DNA from: Atherinomorus stipes
Taxonomy: Eukaryota > Chordata > Actinopteri > Atheriniformes > Atherinidae
DNA length: 64,000 nucleotides
Assembly: GCA_023101725.1 (NCBI GenBank)
Contig: JALJCO010001022.1
Coordinates: 1-64,000 of the forward strand
Direction: 5' to 3'
Numbering within the stretch: position 1 is the stretch's first letter; each line of letters opens with the position of its first letter. The translations under genes were made by a program, and so were the position numbers. Shown here one piece after another: positions 24,280 to 34,765 of this stretch. Below the pieces are notes generated by a model that had not been told where the DNA came from, did not search any database, and saw nothing but the letters and a program-made list of their open reading frames with translations.

Positions 24280-24720
24280 ACATGAGGTCGGCCCCCCTGT
24301 TCTGGATTCCTGGAACATGGAGTTGCTCTCAGAGATAGCAGGTGCTCTGAAGCCCATGATCACAGGTTCTCTGCCACCATTAACAGGGCCGTGGAATGTA
24401 CACCATTCAGTCTGTTGATGTAAGCAACTGTGGTGCGGATGTTGGTCCTCACCAACACATGCCTCCCCCTTAAAAGGCAACTGAAGTGTTGGAGAACCAG
24501 GAACACTGCCTGTAACTAAGGAGGTTGATGTGATGGTCCTCCCCCGGAGGCCAAACATCACCTATTGCTCTCCCCAGGCAGGTGCCTCCCCACCCCATCA
24601 GAGAGGCATTGGTGGACACTGACATGTAAGGGGTCACTCGTCCTAGTGGTGTCCCAGTCAACAACTGTGAGGATTCCCAGTACTGCAGGTTGTCCGGCAC
24701 TGATGGAGGGACTGTCAACA
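24280..24720 (-). pseudogene. DIRS RNase H domain (copy D)
   Basis: The minus strand reads VPPSVPDNLQYWESSQ, then MSVSTNASLMGWGGTCLGRA, then PGEDHHINLL, and after a frameshift KGEACVGEDQHPHHSCLHQQ. In retroelement RNase H this is the first catalytic Asp (TDAS) strand, the Glu-bearing helix (NLLELQAV) and the next strand (VLVRTDNxTTVAYINRQ). Here the first Asp codon has changed to Asn (TNAS) and the Glu helix is frameshifted (NLLSYRQC). Copy E at 58090-58500 still reads TDASLIGWGG and NLLELQAV. RNase H would remove the RNA strand during reverse transcription. This copy could not. Confidence 0.75.
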
Positions 24721-24749
24721 GCCTAAACATTTGCCTCTTGCAGGCAGCA

Positions 24750-25490
24750 CATGCACAGTAGTCCAGCTGGGTGGGCTGGCGCCATGTGCCTCAGTGCCTG
24801 CACTGCCATCATCTTCTCCCAGATGATGGCAAATCGCAGCTTGGTCAGGTGAAGTATCGACTCAGCTGTGTGGAAAATGGCCCATTTTTGGACTTGGCCA
24901 TCACAATGAGGTCGTCTAGATAAAAGAAGACCCTCATGCCTTGGTTGCATAGCAGTTGTAGCACTGTGTCCACACATTTGCTGAATGTACAAGGGGCCAG
25001 GTAATAGCAAAATGGGAGCATGTTTTATTCATAGGCTGTTCCTTGGAATGCAAATGCAGGAATTTCCTGTATTTTGGTGCCACCTTGACATGAAAATAAG
25101 CATCCTTTAAGTCGATGGTTGAGAACGAGTCGTTTGGTTGGATGAATTCCAGCAGCCTCTGAACAGCTAGCATGCGGAATGTCTCGCGACCGATAAGTTG
25201 TCTTCACGGCAAAGAGATCCAGGATGGGTCTGTAGCCTTCTGACTTTTTGGGAACCAAAAAGTATGGGGTGTAAAAACCCTGTTCCTTGCCGTGAGGAGG
25301 AACAATTGACAGACTATTTTGATAGCAGGTCCTGAATTTCCCCCTCGAGGAACTCTATCTCTTGTTGAGAGGATAGCTTCATCTCTTGTATGCCCCTGAA
25401 TGCTGGGAGGAGCCCGTAGAATTGGAGAGAATATCCCAGTCTGAGGGTCCTGTCCAACCAGTCTGCCAGTACACAGCCGCTCCACCATGC
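24750..25490 (-). pseudogene. DIRS reverse transcriptase domain (copy D)
   Basis: In minus-strand order: GYSLQFYGLLPAFRGIQEMK and LEGEIQDLLSK (linker before RT, 25314-25450), VPKKSEGYRPILDL (finger motif), then SFSTIDLKDAYFHVKVAPKY with the first catalytic Asp (about 25060-25125), FAFQGTAYE, and FFYLDDLIVMA (24905-24940, catalytic YLDD). At least three frameshifts separate these pieces. The VPKK..RPILDL, STIDLKDAYFHV and YLDD series is characteristic of DIRS/Ngaro RT. Fragment B shows the missing LPFG segment in frame. Compared with E, the thumb region near 24760-24830 carries a deletion. Confidence 0.8.
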
Positions 25491-27004
25491 TTCATAAAAA
25501 CATGTGAGAGGGCATTCAGGCAGATGAGGAGCGGCTTTAGAAAGCTGTGGTACACAATTTTGGCCCTCTTTGCGGCCAGACCCACCAAAAATGGAAGTGT
25601 GGGCCATGGGGATCCTTCTGTGAAAGGGCTGAGTCATCCCTGAATGCCACTGGCTGGGTGTCCGAGCTCTAGGGGCCGTTCGTGAACACACACCACAGTG
25701 TGGCGACACTGCTACTGTAGATTCACCCGTGGAAATTACGACTGGAAAATGTGTGGAGGACATTCTGATCGTCCTACAGTTGTTTGCCAGAGATACAGCT
25801 TTGACCAGCCGCTTCACTGTTGTGTTGAGGGTTAAACGAGCGAGAAATCAGCTGACGTGCTACAACCCTTTTATTGTTTGCCCTGTCGTCCTAATGTGAG
25901 CGAGGATTATTATCGCCATCTCAGCAGTGACAACCATCGCTCATCAGGCGGTCAGCACGTTGAGCCGAACCGACCATGGAAGAGACACAGTGCCAGCTTG
26001 CAACGTGCAGGGCGAAAAGCGAGGTCACTACAACCAGTGGGGACCAATATTTCTTTATGCATCACTGCCGGTTGTAGCGCTCATAAAGAGGGGTAATATT
26101 AGCTCTTTTTCTGTAGGACGGTGTAGCGTAAGCTACATCGGTCGAGGCCACACAGCTAACCGGGAGCATGGTGGAGGTTAGCTGGCAGTCTGAGTGACAA
26201 TGCCCTAAAGGAGGGGGTGTGCCATGGTCATCTCTCCTGTAATCACTCAGGTCGTTGGGTGCTCCAGGACAGCTTCAACCTCGGCATGCTGTGGGCAGGA
26301 GGGCCGAGGTGTGCTGTGGTCCCATGCGGGGCGTTGTTGAGGCCGATCGTCCGGGGCCAGTTGTGATTCAGCTGGGGGATCTGTCGCGGAGAAGCCCTAT
26401 GCTGTCAGCGCTCCCTTTGCCTTACCGTAGAGTTACGGAGGGGCAGCTTGGTCACTTGGCAGCGAGCCCTAGATGACGGCTAAGCTGTGCCTTTTTCCTC
26501 CTCCAGCTTCTTCAGCCGCTGCGTCACCGTGGTGAGGGACCCAAAGGGGGCCGTCAGATGAGTCCGGTGTAGTCAGGAGATCCTCTCAGTCTTCTCTAAG
26601 CAGGGCAGTGAGACCCAGCCAGATGTGGTGAGAGCCAGCAAATGATAGGGACATCACACATCCGGCAGCAGTAGTGACTCCCTGAATGAGCTTGTTCATC
26701 TGGCCGAGATGAGTGACCGAGAAACTCCACAATGTCAGGAGATGGGGGAGCATCATGGGGGAGAGAAGCTGCCACTGCTACGCCTAGAACACCCATGTTA
26801 TTTGCTGCTAGCTCCTTATCCTGCGGCAGTGGTGTCAGTGGTTTTCTAGACCCTGACCAGCCAGCTGATAAGGAGCGCAGCCAAAGCGTCTTCAAGCAGG
26901 GGCACACCAGGAAACACAGTCTTTGTTTCGCCCTGCGCATGCAGGAAAGACGTCACCCACTGTGACTGTCCTGTTGGTCTTCAGTGGCTCCGGCCATGAC
27001 ACCT
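25491..27004 (-). pseudogene. DIRS gag/linker region, frameshifted
   Basis: Minus-strand ORFs at 25314-25817 and 26596-26940 (MRRAKQRLCFLVCPCLKTLW...) lie between the gag-like ORF and RT. The stretch around 25437-26080 is repeated in copy E at 59766-60410 (PQLSKAAPHLPECPLTCFYE versus PQLSKSAPQLPAHPLTCFYE), so it belongs to the element. I recognise no enzymatic domain. By position it is the C-terminal part of gag and the N-terminal part of pol. Confidence 0.6.
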
Positions 27005-27397
27005 TCACGCACTGCCAGACGTCAGGAAGTACTGTGGAGACGAAAACAGGTCGGGGTGGTTAAGCAGGGCTGTGAACCCCTGGCGGACACGGCTCACTGG
27101 CTTTGGGGGCAGTGGGGCAGGGGAAGCCCAACACACTCCGTTGCAGTAGATATGACTTCTATCAGACTCGGGGAGTCGAGTCTGATAGAAGCGGCACCTA
27201 ACACCATAGAGCTGTCGGCGAGAGAGAGTTTTTCCCTTCTCCTCACTCAGGTGGTGAGCCTGCAGCAGAAGCTGAGCAGGTCTGGTAGCTGATGCTGTCT
27301 CAGGCGGAGTGGAGGTGGTGGGTTCTGGAGTGGCGACCTCCTCCATTACATCATCCTCAGATTCCAGCTCTTCCTCCTCACTGTTGTCAGGAGACAT
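27005..27397 (-). CDS. gag-like ORF1 of DIRS C/D
   Basis: A 130-codon ORF begins ATG at 27397 (MSPDNSEEEELESEDDVMEE), with an acidic N-terminus and a Pro/Thr-rich stretch. It ends at 27005, where a frameshift would be needed to continue. In DIRS elements the first ORF encodes a gag-like nucleocapsid protein. Position next to the 5' inverted repeat and orientation fit that, but I see no zinc knuckle, so the assignment rests on context. A perfect 15-bp inverted repeat lies inside it (27156-27191). The start is the first ATG after the terminal repeat on this strand. Confidence 0.5.
   Translation of the reverse strand: MSPDNSEEEELESEDDVMEEVATPEPTTSTPPETASATRPAQLLLQAHHLSEEKGKTLSRRQLYGVRCRFYQTRLPESDRSHIYCNGVCWASPAPLPPKPVSRVRQGFTALLNHPDLFSSPQYFLTSGSA
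27156..27191. repeat. Perfect 15-bp inverted repeat, 6-bp loop
   Basis: cttctatcagactcg (27156-27170) and cgagtctgatagaag (27177-27191) around gggagt. It lies inside the gag-like ORF. Confidence 0.9.
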
Positions 27398-27524
27398 GGT
27401 GAGAGGAGCTTCACTGCTGCAGAAGTAGTCGGCTCACTGCTGGCGGCGAATACTGGGCATGTCTCAGTAGCTCGGACAGGTTGGATGTGGGCCATTGCGT
27501 GTACGTGATTGGAGGAGAGTTGTA

Positions 27525-28481
27525 TGTAAGGGGGTTTTGGGTGAGCTATTGTTAATTTTGAAGATTAAATTGGTTGGCCGTCTATTTGAACTGTTAAATG
27601 AGAGCATAAAAATGGTGTGACCAAAAAAAGGAGAAACACAGGCAGCTAAAAGTTCAACAATGTATTTTAAGAATAAAAATGCTTTTAAAACCAGGGCTAT
27701 AAAGAACAAAAGTTCCAAGAATAAAAATAATAAAAATCACTGCTGGGGGTCGGGGGGTGGGGCTGCCGGCCTCAGGGACTATGGTGTGAGCCGATCAGGA
27801 TGGCGTCTCGAGGCTGCTCCTCAGTTCGACTTTAGCCGTCCACCGAAACGAGCCAGCTACGCAGCACATCACACACACAGCTCACTTACAGGCAGGGCAG
27901 GGTTTTACCCCTGCTGCTTCTCGTGTTCCGCTCGCGGTGCTGGTTCCGGCTTTCTCCAGCCTCCACGCCTGCTCCCGTCTCCACGCCCGGTCCGCTCCTC
28001 CCTTCCTCTCGGCCTGTTCTTCCTGCTGGAGACACACACAGCCACCCCCAAGCACAGCCATGACACGTTCTCGAGCCCAAGGCTCCCGTCTAACGAGCGC
28101 CACTGCTTCCCAAGTACCGACTACTCACAGCCAAGGCAGGGTTTTTCCCTGCTGCTGAGTGTCTTCCACATCGTGGTGCTCTGTCCGGGCGGTCGGCTTA
28201 CAGCTGGACCCTGTGATGGTGATGGTTTCTGCTCCCAGGCCTTTCCAAGATGCCGCACACCCGTCACTTGCTGTGAAACTCCTCTTATCTCTCATCCCCG
28301 TTGCCACCGTAGCGCAGGTGTGCTGATTGGCGAGCAGGGGATTGGGCAGCACAGTCACATGGTGAGGGTTGCTATGCCAACTGCTAGAGGAGGCAGAAGT
28401 CAAATACAACAAAAAGAAATACAAACCAAACCATGTGAAGAAAACCTCAAAAATCATGTCCTCCCCTTAGAATGCATCACA
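27525..28481. mobile_element. 957-bp insertion in DIRS 5' end, solo-LTR-like
   Basis: The DIRS sequence gttgtaccc is split as gt-tgta / tgta-ccc: a 4-bp duplication TGTA at 27521-27524 and 28482-28485 flanks a segment starting TGTAAGGGGG and ending GCATCACA. TG...CA ends and a 4-bp duplication suggest a solo LTR. The presence of taaggggg/ccccttag near the two ends leaves a short-inverted-repeat DNA element possible. A 280-codon ORF (27660-28502) runs through it and past its end. It has no recognisable domain and is probably fortuitous. gcagggtttt.ccctgctgct occurs twice (27898 and 28136). Confidence 0.65.
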
Positions 28482-28545
28482 TGTACCCATAGAGTCCAGT
28501 AGAGTCCAGTAGAGGGCAAATCCTGTGTGAGATCTAACAGGTGTA
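28482..28545 (-). repeat. DIRS 5' inverted terminal repeat remnant
   Basis: cccatagagtccagtagagtccagtagagggcaaatcctgtgtgagatc continues the DIRS end interrupted by the 957-bp insertion. The gagtccagta unit is duplicated in tandem. Confidence 0.75.
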
Positions 28546-29671
28546 ATTTAAAGGAAGCGAAACAGGTAAATGGGGAGAGAATGATGAGGGGATCTTCAGG
28601 CTGACACAGCAATTGATCTTTAGATTAATATCAAGGCAAAGAGTTATTCTTTAGAAATATTTCCCACTTCATCCTGTTTTTCTATCTTGGTCTATTGCTC
28701 TTAACTCTGATTTCATACCATGTTGTGTTTGGTTGTGTGTCTGTTTTGTATTTTTCAATGTCCGTTTTATATATTTTGAGGAGCCTGAATGTATGCTGTC
28801 ACAAGACCATGCATGTTTATATGTAAGCATTTACACTTCTCAGTCTGTAACTAGCATTCAAGCTGTGAAGTCCTTTTTTGTCTTTTTTTTTCCTTCTCCC
28901 TCTTCCTCACATATCAGTGTCTTGTGAATGAGAAGTTGTTAAAGGTTTACATTTCTAAGGGTTGTCTTTTGTCTGCTGCGTAGAGTATGCAAAGCACTTT
29001 TGTTATGAATCAGCACAAAGAAATTCTAAATAGTCTAGTCGAACTTTTTTTTAAAAGTGTTTTTCTTTTCTTTTTTAGCTCCAGGAGGTTGTCAATCATA
29101 ACTGTTTTAGAAATATGATAAAAAAAAAATGTCAAAGATGTTGTAAAATTGTCTCCCCTTTTCACCCTCTGTCACATTCACCTTCAACTTAAGTGAATAC
29201 AAGAGACAATAAGAAAACAAAAACCTTAGTTTTTTTTTCTAAAGCATATGGAACTGTAACAAAACTGTAAAACAAGATTTTCACAAACAGTCTGAAGTAC
29301 ACAATAAGATGTAATGAAGCCTCTTTTTTACATTAACCCAAGAAATCAATCAAAACCTTTGATGACAATAGGAAATAATGACTTTGCTGATGGACCCCAC
29401 TGAAGCAGAAAATAATCTGACACTGCAGTAAGTTGGAGGATGGTGGCCCACTAAATGCTGAATCACACTGGTGGCTGAACAGAAATTAATTACATTAGCC
29501 AAACTGCAGGTAAAAGCCAGATGTCAGGGTTTAAACATCATTACTTAATATAACATTGCAGTCGTTAACCACTCTAAAAATACTTAAATATATTCTTTTT
29601 CCCCCCATTCTGTAACCTCATTCCAGCACATAGATATACAGTCATGTTTAGCACGTAGATTTGTCTTGGCA

Positions 29672-29672
<1 letters not shown>
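28546..29672. other. AT-rich DNA, no gene seen
   Basis: No ORF with a domain and no repeat ends. Confidence 0.4.
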
Positions 29673-29720
<48 letters not shown>

Positions 29721-29725
29721 TAGTA

Positions 29726-29767
<42 letters not shown>
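29673..29767. repeat. (CA)n then (TA)n microsatellites
   Basis: (CA)21 at 29673-29714 and (TA)18 at 29732-29767. Confidence 0.95.
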
Positions 29768-29770
<3 letters not shown>

Positions 29771-29924
29771 GAATATATATAAATTCAATTAAATGAAAAA
29801 TATTTTATTATTCCTAGAAGGAAAACTCAAAATTGTAAATTCTCTCTCTCTCTTTTAAACAATACATGAATGTAAAAAAAAACCAAAAAAAAACAGCAGT
29901 ATAACAATAACTAGAAAATCACTC

Positions 29925-30075
29925 TGAGAGCACAGACCTCTGCCAAGCAGCTCATCTCCCTTATTTTTGTGTGTTCTGGATCATAGTATCCTGAATTTTC
30001 TCTTGATCCGGATCAACTTTTGAAACATAGAACTCATTGAGATTCTCTCTTGTTATTTTTTACCAAACACTCAGG
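29925..30075. repeat. Probable DNA-transposon fragment
   Basis: aaaatcactctgagagcacagacctctgccaagc is a wording I associate with a repeated fish DNA-transposon fragment. No ends can be delimited. Confidence 0.3.
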
Positions 30076-30279
30076 CCATTTGTATGGAGATATATGGAAA
30101 AATTCCAAAAATTTGGCCTGTTAGGATGGTGTTCATGTAAAACTGCAAGCATAGGTAAGGAGGTTTGACTTTTACCATGGGGTGTCAGTCAGAACACACA
30201 GGACTCACTTGTACAGTTAACTGTCTTTACTGGTCACTCTTAATCACAACAGCATGCAACAAACGACAGGTTTACCTTG

Positions 30280-30421
30280 TCTTCATTGGACGCCTCCATT
30301 CGCATATGCGCCTAGATTTCAACGCGCGAATGATGGATGTTTACTCGCTTGAATCGTTTTTTTTTTTTTCCGTGAATGGAACGAATAATACACATGAATG
30401 AAGCGTATGATACGCGCCCGG

Positions 30422-30502
<81 letters not shown>

Positions 30503-30592
30503 AACTGTAATGGATTTTAAATGAGTCACTGGCTATAGTAAATACTACTTAAGTAAAGTAACAAAGTATTTTTACTTAGTTACTATACAACA

Positions 30593-30630
<38 letters not shown>
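30280..30630. repeat. hAT-like remnant with two (TA)n arrays
   Basis: The left part has gcgaatg/cgtgaatgg motifs. (TA)n follows at 30430-30500. The segment aagtaaagtaacaaagtatttttacttag..acaacactg (30551-30595) is the reverse complement of the end at 19187. A second (TA)n follows at 30596-30630. Confidence 0.5.
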
Positions 30631-30634
<4 letters not shown>

Positions 30635-32808
30635 CATACATATATATACAGTACTGTTTGTGTGTGGGTGTGTGTGTGTGTGTACAGATAAATTAGAACA
30701 TGTAGATATCGATAGAACATGTACATCTACCTAACATAAAGGATAGAATCTTTACTTTAGAAATGCAATCTGTCATAGATCTATGATATTGGAGTGTATG
30801 CATCATTCCTACTGTAGCCTGACAGGGTCACTGGCTGCAAAACTGGCAGACCTTCCTTGTCATTCAGCCAAACTGGTCTCCACCAGGGGCATGGACTGTG
30901 ACTTCCAATTAGTTTTCTGGAGATTTATTCATGGAACTGTTAAAATGAGTTAAAGAATGTTAACAGAGTAATGGATTTTAAATGAGTGCCACTTTGCAAC
31001 TCGATGCAGAGCATAGCAATATGAGTTCTGATGAGTCTGTCTGGCCCTTTTTGTAAATGGCAAACTTTAAGGCTTTATTTGGAGAATGCTTTGCTTTAAA
31101 GGGAACAAAACAAAACACAATCTATTCATTAAAACCTAATGTAAGCTTTCAAATATTTTTGTAATACTGTTTGTTTAATCTCATGGACGTGCTTCCATAG
31201 CAACTACATATTGTAGACACTGCTGATAGATATACAAATAGGCCTAGACGTGTTGAGAGGAAACGGCCCCAAACCAAGATGAAAATAGTTCTTTTCAACA
31301 ATATTATACTTTGCACACAAAAATGAACCTTTATGCCCCCTCAAGGCCAAACACTGATAATTCCAAAGTACATTGACCATCTTTGGTGTTAAATAATCAG
31401 AATATTATCTATGATGTCATTTCTTAAATACAACTTGGCAAAGATTTGATGGATGACTCGTTTAGGTAGCTTTTATGAGGATTAGTTTACAGATCATCTG
31501 TACATAGTGTATATGACAAAAAAGGAGCTAATGTAAGAATGTCAGCCTGTGTATCTTATGTCTGTATGTCGGAACATATTGATTTTTATAGTGATCTCAA
31601 ACCCAAAGGTCTCACAAAAAAGATACACACCAACATAACTAAATATGCTTTGGAACTTTATTGATCGATAAAAGCCACAGTTGGATTTAAAACAGATGTC
31701 CCAAGGAGTTCTCTGCTCAGAGAAGGACATTCTCTGACCAAACACTGATTCACGGTCCTGAGGGCAACTCAGGTTGACCACATCTGCAAGAAACTCCAGA
31801 TAGCCCCGACCAGGACGGAACTTGCATTTTGGTAAAACAAACCAAAGGCCAATTGTTGAACTTTAAACCCATTCTCCAAGCTTGGAAAAACCAGAGCAAA
31901 CCTCCTTCAGAGTATTTATGACCTGCTATAAACTGGTTCCCTTATAGTCAATTTTGTAATGTGTTCAACTTCTTAACATTCAAGAACTATTTTATATTAT
32001 TGGGAAAGTAAGCTCATGTTAATCTCAAGATGAAGACTTTTCTTTTGCTATATGCCATTTCACATCACATGCATTCCAGGATTTGCTGTGTAAAGGTGAA
32101 GACTGACACTTTACTCCCACTGCTGAAATCCACTTTTATGTTAGAAATGGACTTCCTCAATGGACTTCCTCAAATTCCTTAGTCACACAAAAAAAAACCC
32201 ATAAAAAACACCACCCAACTTTTTAAAAGGGTCAGATTTTTTAAAAAGTTTCAAGTTTAAAAATAATGTTCATTCATACTAGTCATAGACGAAACCTCAA
32301 TCGCGAAAATCAGCCATATGACTGTAATGGCTGATGCATAAGCCATATGCATCCATCAAAGCTCCAAGTTGTAATAAAACTCTTAATGCAGTTTTTACTC
32401 CATCCTGGTCATATATCAGGATGATGGTCAGTGTATTAAGTACTTCTTTGATCCTGAACTACTTCTTTTTGGGTGTCATCATGCCAAAGCAATTCTGTTG
32501 CAATGTTTACCAGCACCAGCATGTGATCCATAAATATCCTTCTGTATGAGCCTGGAAAAATGCATTTTTAACACCCCAAGTTCAAACAGTATCAAAAGTT
32601 AGAATGTAAGTAAATATAGTTCTGTGTCATGTACATGTTGCATGTAAGTTGGCCTCTATTTCTAACTCTTGATGTTGAGGTCTTTGAAGAGACTTGTGAG
32701 CACTGCTCATCTGCACGGAACATGAGTACTGTAGCAGTGAAACCTCTGCCTGCACATTCTCCATTTGCATATTAAGAAAACAGTTAAATAAATGAATTAC
32801 TTATATGC
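30631..32808. other. No gene seen; AT-rich
   Basis: A short (GT)n lies at 30661-30682. On the minus strand atcgatcaataaagttcc (about 31655-31672) is a polyadenylation-signal-like site within a non-repetitive 250-bp stretch, with no supporting exon. Confidence 0.3.
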
Positions 32809-33767
32809 TTAACTGTTAGTGTAACGACTAAAGAAGAGATGAAAGATCGAGATCGATCGATACATTGATAGAAAGCTAGCAACATCTGGTGTTATTTGGA
32901 GACAGATGTGATGGTTTACTCCTCTACATGAGCAGTGGGTGCTGCCCCATTCCCCTTGGTCCTCAAGCAGCATCAGTTCCAGCTCCCAGCTCCAGTCATG
33001 ATCCGTAAAGGACGTCAGCTGACCAGCCACGACCTTTACCAAGATTTTAGAAATACATGGAAGTTTTGATATAGGCCTGTAATTTTTAGGCTCAGATAGG
33101 TCAAGATTTGGCTTTTTAAGGATGGAGTTCACCACAGCGTGTTTAAAGTAACAAGGTACTAAGCCAGATTCAAGCGAGAGATTAATTAGTTTTACCACAC
33201 AGGGGCCAACAACATCAAAAGTTTCAGGAAGAGTGACGTAGGAACAATATCACTGGAAGATGGTTTCATCATGTTCACTATGGCTGTCACATAGGCTGTT
33301 AGGAATGAAGGATGGCCACAAACTCACAGATGGTGAAACAACATGACAAACATTTATAAGGAGAGGGTTAATATAATACTAGCCCGAATGTCTTAAACTT
33401 TTTTCATGAAAAAATTTTGAAAGTTGTTTCAGTCTTCCTGTGAGTACACAGGTGCACAAGGAGCTGAAGGAGAAACAAGGTCCTCAATGGTGTCAAACAA
33501 GACTTTTGGATTTTTCTTGTTACAAGAAATAAGATTTGAAAAATAGGCAGAGCGAGCGAGCTTCATCATTTCATTTAGTTCCAGCATCATATCTTTAGGG
33601 TGGAGTCTGTGTACCTCTAATTTTGTGGCTTTCCAAAGATGCTCAGCTTTCCGACACTTTCTTCTGAAATGACGTACAGTATGTCATCATTCATCCACAG
33701 TGTGGGCTTTTTATATGACCCTGAGATCTTTTTAACAAGTGCAACTATATTCAGTTTGCAAGCACTG
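32809..33767 (-). pseudogene. L2-type LINE, linker and RT start (outer copy)
   Basis: The minus strand reads, with frameshifts, VALVKKISGSYKKPTLWMND, then FRRKCRKAEHLWKATKLEVH and MKLARSAYFSNLISCNKKNP and KVLFDTIEDLV, then VVKLINLSLESGLVP, HAVVNSILKKPNLDLSEPKN and YRPISKLPCISKILVKVVAG (33190-32990). The last is the first RT motif block of L2-type LINEs, whose ORF2 combines an endonuclease with RT and copies its own RNA at the target. The catalytic FADD region is not reached: the sequence loses homology near 32900. The endonuclease half is absent because a second L2 fragment is inserted at 33768. Several stops; inactive. Confidence 0.8.
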
Positions 33768-33922
33768 TTTGCAAGGTCAAGGTCAAATTTATTTATAAAG
33801 CACACTTAAAACAACATAGAGAACCCAAGGTGCTGTACAAGTTTGCTGACATGCGCATATGCATATACATACACACACAGGCTACATACATACATAATAT
33901 ACACATACATGTATATATACAC

Positions 33923-34393
33923 CAGAGGTTGCGCTAGACTTTTTAGTTGTCCGTCATTTTGACTGACAGGGTCATAAAAATCCAGTCATAATCTATTTCT
34001 TACCCGTCACTTTAATAAAATATATACATATAATGACGACATATTCGGTAGCATTTTTCCATTAAATGCTTGGTTGCTCAGTTGGTGCCGAAGACTGATT
34101 ACTTTTTTGTCCCTCATCTTCCACTGCATCAGTCTTCCTTTTTTCACCTCTTTTGTCAACACTATCTTCATTATTGGGCTTTTTGAAGAAGCTTCGGACA
34201 CTCAGCTGCTGTGACATTTTTCCGAGTGAAACCAACAGGCCATGCATCAAGAGAGACAATATGCTAACTCGCCATCTAGTGGTCAGGAGTGTAAATTGCA
34301 ATCTGTCAAAATGACTGACGGCCTTCAGATTTTTCTGTCACCGTTTAAAAAAAACGGTCAATGACGGAAAATATTCGGTTAACGCGACCCCTG
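33923..34393 (-). mobile_element. hAT element, deletion derivative, perfect 8-bp target duplication
   Basis: Ends cagaggttgcgct and (reverse complement) caggggtcgcgtt, flanked on both sides by ATATACAC (33915-33922 and 34394-34401). Between them, the minus strand has only the first 51 codons of a transposase and then decays into the end. The 471-bp length compared with 2-4 kb for autonomous hATs shows a large internal deletion. It sits in the microsatellite-like 3' region of an L2. Confidence 0.9.
34062..34217 (-). pseudogene. hAT transposase N-terminus remnant
   Basis: ATG at 34217 opens 51 codons, MSQQLSVRSFFKKPNNEDSV and on, closed by a stop at 34062. Short basic starts of the type ..LSxxSFFKK..KR are known for the N-termini of hAT transposases related to the vertebrate ZMYM/SCAND3-like proteins. 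No zinc finger, catalytic Asp or dimerisation helix remains, so nothing enzymatic can be made. Its position inside matched hAT ends with a fresh-looking target duplication makes the origin clear. The peptide itself is probably not used. Confidence 0.65.
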
Positions 34394-34765
34394 ATATACA
34401 CATATATATACACATACATATACATACACACATGCACACATATACACACATACACACAGACACCTACAGTACATACATAAGAACTAGTAAAAGAATTAAT
34501 ACAAGACTATATAAGAGATTTAAACAATCAGGAAATAAAACAAAATCACACACTAGTGTTAAAAGCCAGTGCAAACAGGTGCGTCTTTAAAAGAGATTTA
34601 AAATGCTCAACCGACCGGGCCTGTGTAATGTGGGGGGGCAGAGCGTTCCAGAGCTTCGGACCCGCTACAGAAAAGGCTCGGTCACCCTTTGTTTTCTGTC
34701 GGGTACGTGGCACTTTTAAAAGCAAGCAATTTGAGGAACGTGTTTGCACAGTGCTTGCAAACTGT

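Larger units (their letters stand above)
21226..28545 (-). mobile_element. DIRS-type retrotransposon C/D, composite and broken
   Basis: Read on the minus strand: 5' inverted repeat (28482-28545), gag-like ORF (27005-27397), RT (24750-25490), RNase H (24280-24720), tyrosine recombinase (23520-24100) and 3' inverted repeat (21226-21450). The terminal repeats are inverted with respect to each other, as in DIRS1, and contain gccctctactgga and gttacaatattgtaac. Two large foreign blocks interrupt it: 21451-23519 (low complexity plus LTR-like end) and 27525-28481 (TGT...ACA insertion). Frameshifts and substitutions in every domain indicate an inactive copy. DIRS elements replicate through circular DNA and insert by recombinase without target duplication, consistent with none being visible. 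Confidence 0.82.
33843..34480. repeat. (ACAT/TACA)n-type satellite-like sequence, split by hAT
   Basis: Interrupted acatac/tatata repeats at 33843-33922 and 34394-34480 form the inner L2's 3' region. Confidence 0.75.
33768..34765 (-). mobile_element. L2-type LINE 3' fragment (inner copy)
   Basis: Minus strand from 34749: VQTRSSNCLLLKVPRTRQK, KGDRAFSVAGPKLWNALPPH and SVEHFKSLLKTHLFALAF, the C-terminal end of L2 ORF2, stopping at 34546. It is followed by a long (tg/ta)-rich 3' region and the typical tail cttgtacagcaccttgggtt..gctttataaataaatttgac at 33842-33768. The copy is 5'-truncated and sits inside the outer L2 (its right-hand side interrupts the coding linker). A hAT element is nested in its 3' region at 33923-34393. 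The same C-terminal block is seen on the plus strand at 55498. Confidence 0.8.

Noticed and set aside
27660..28502. 280-codon ORF, the longest in the window
   Set aside because: It crosses the right boundary of the 957-bp insertion into DIRS terminal repeat, has no recognisable domain and begins with Lys/Asn-rich low complexity.
31640..31810. Minus-strand polyadenylation-like site as a gene 3' end
   Set aside because: aataaa alone in AT-rich DNA is expected by chance; no exon found upstream.
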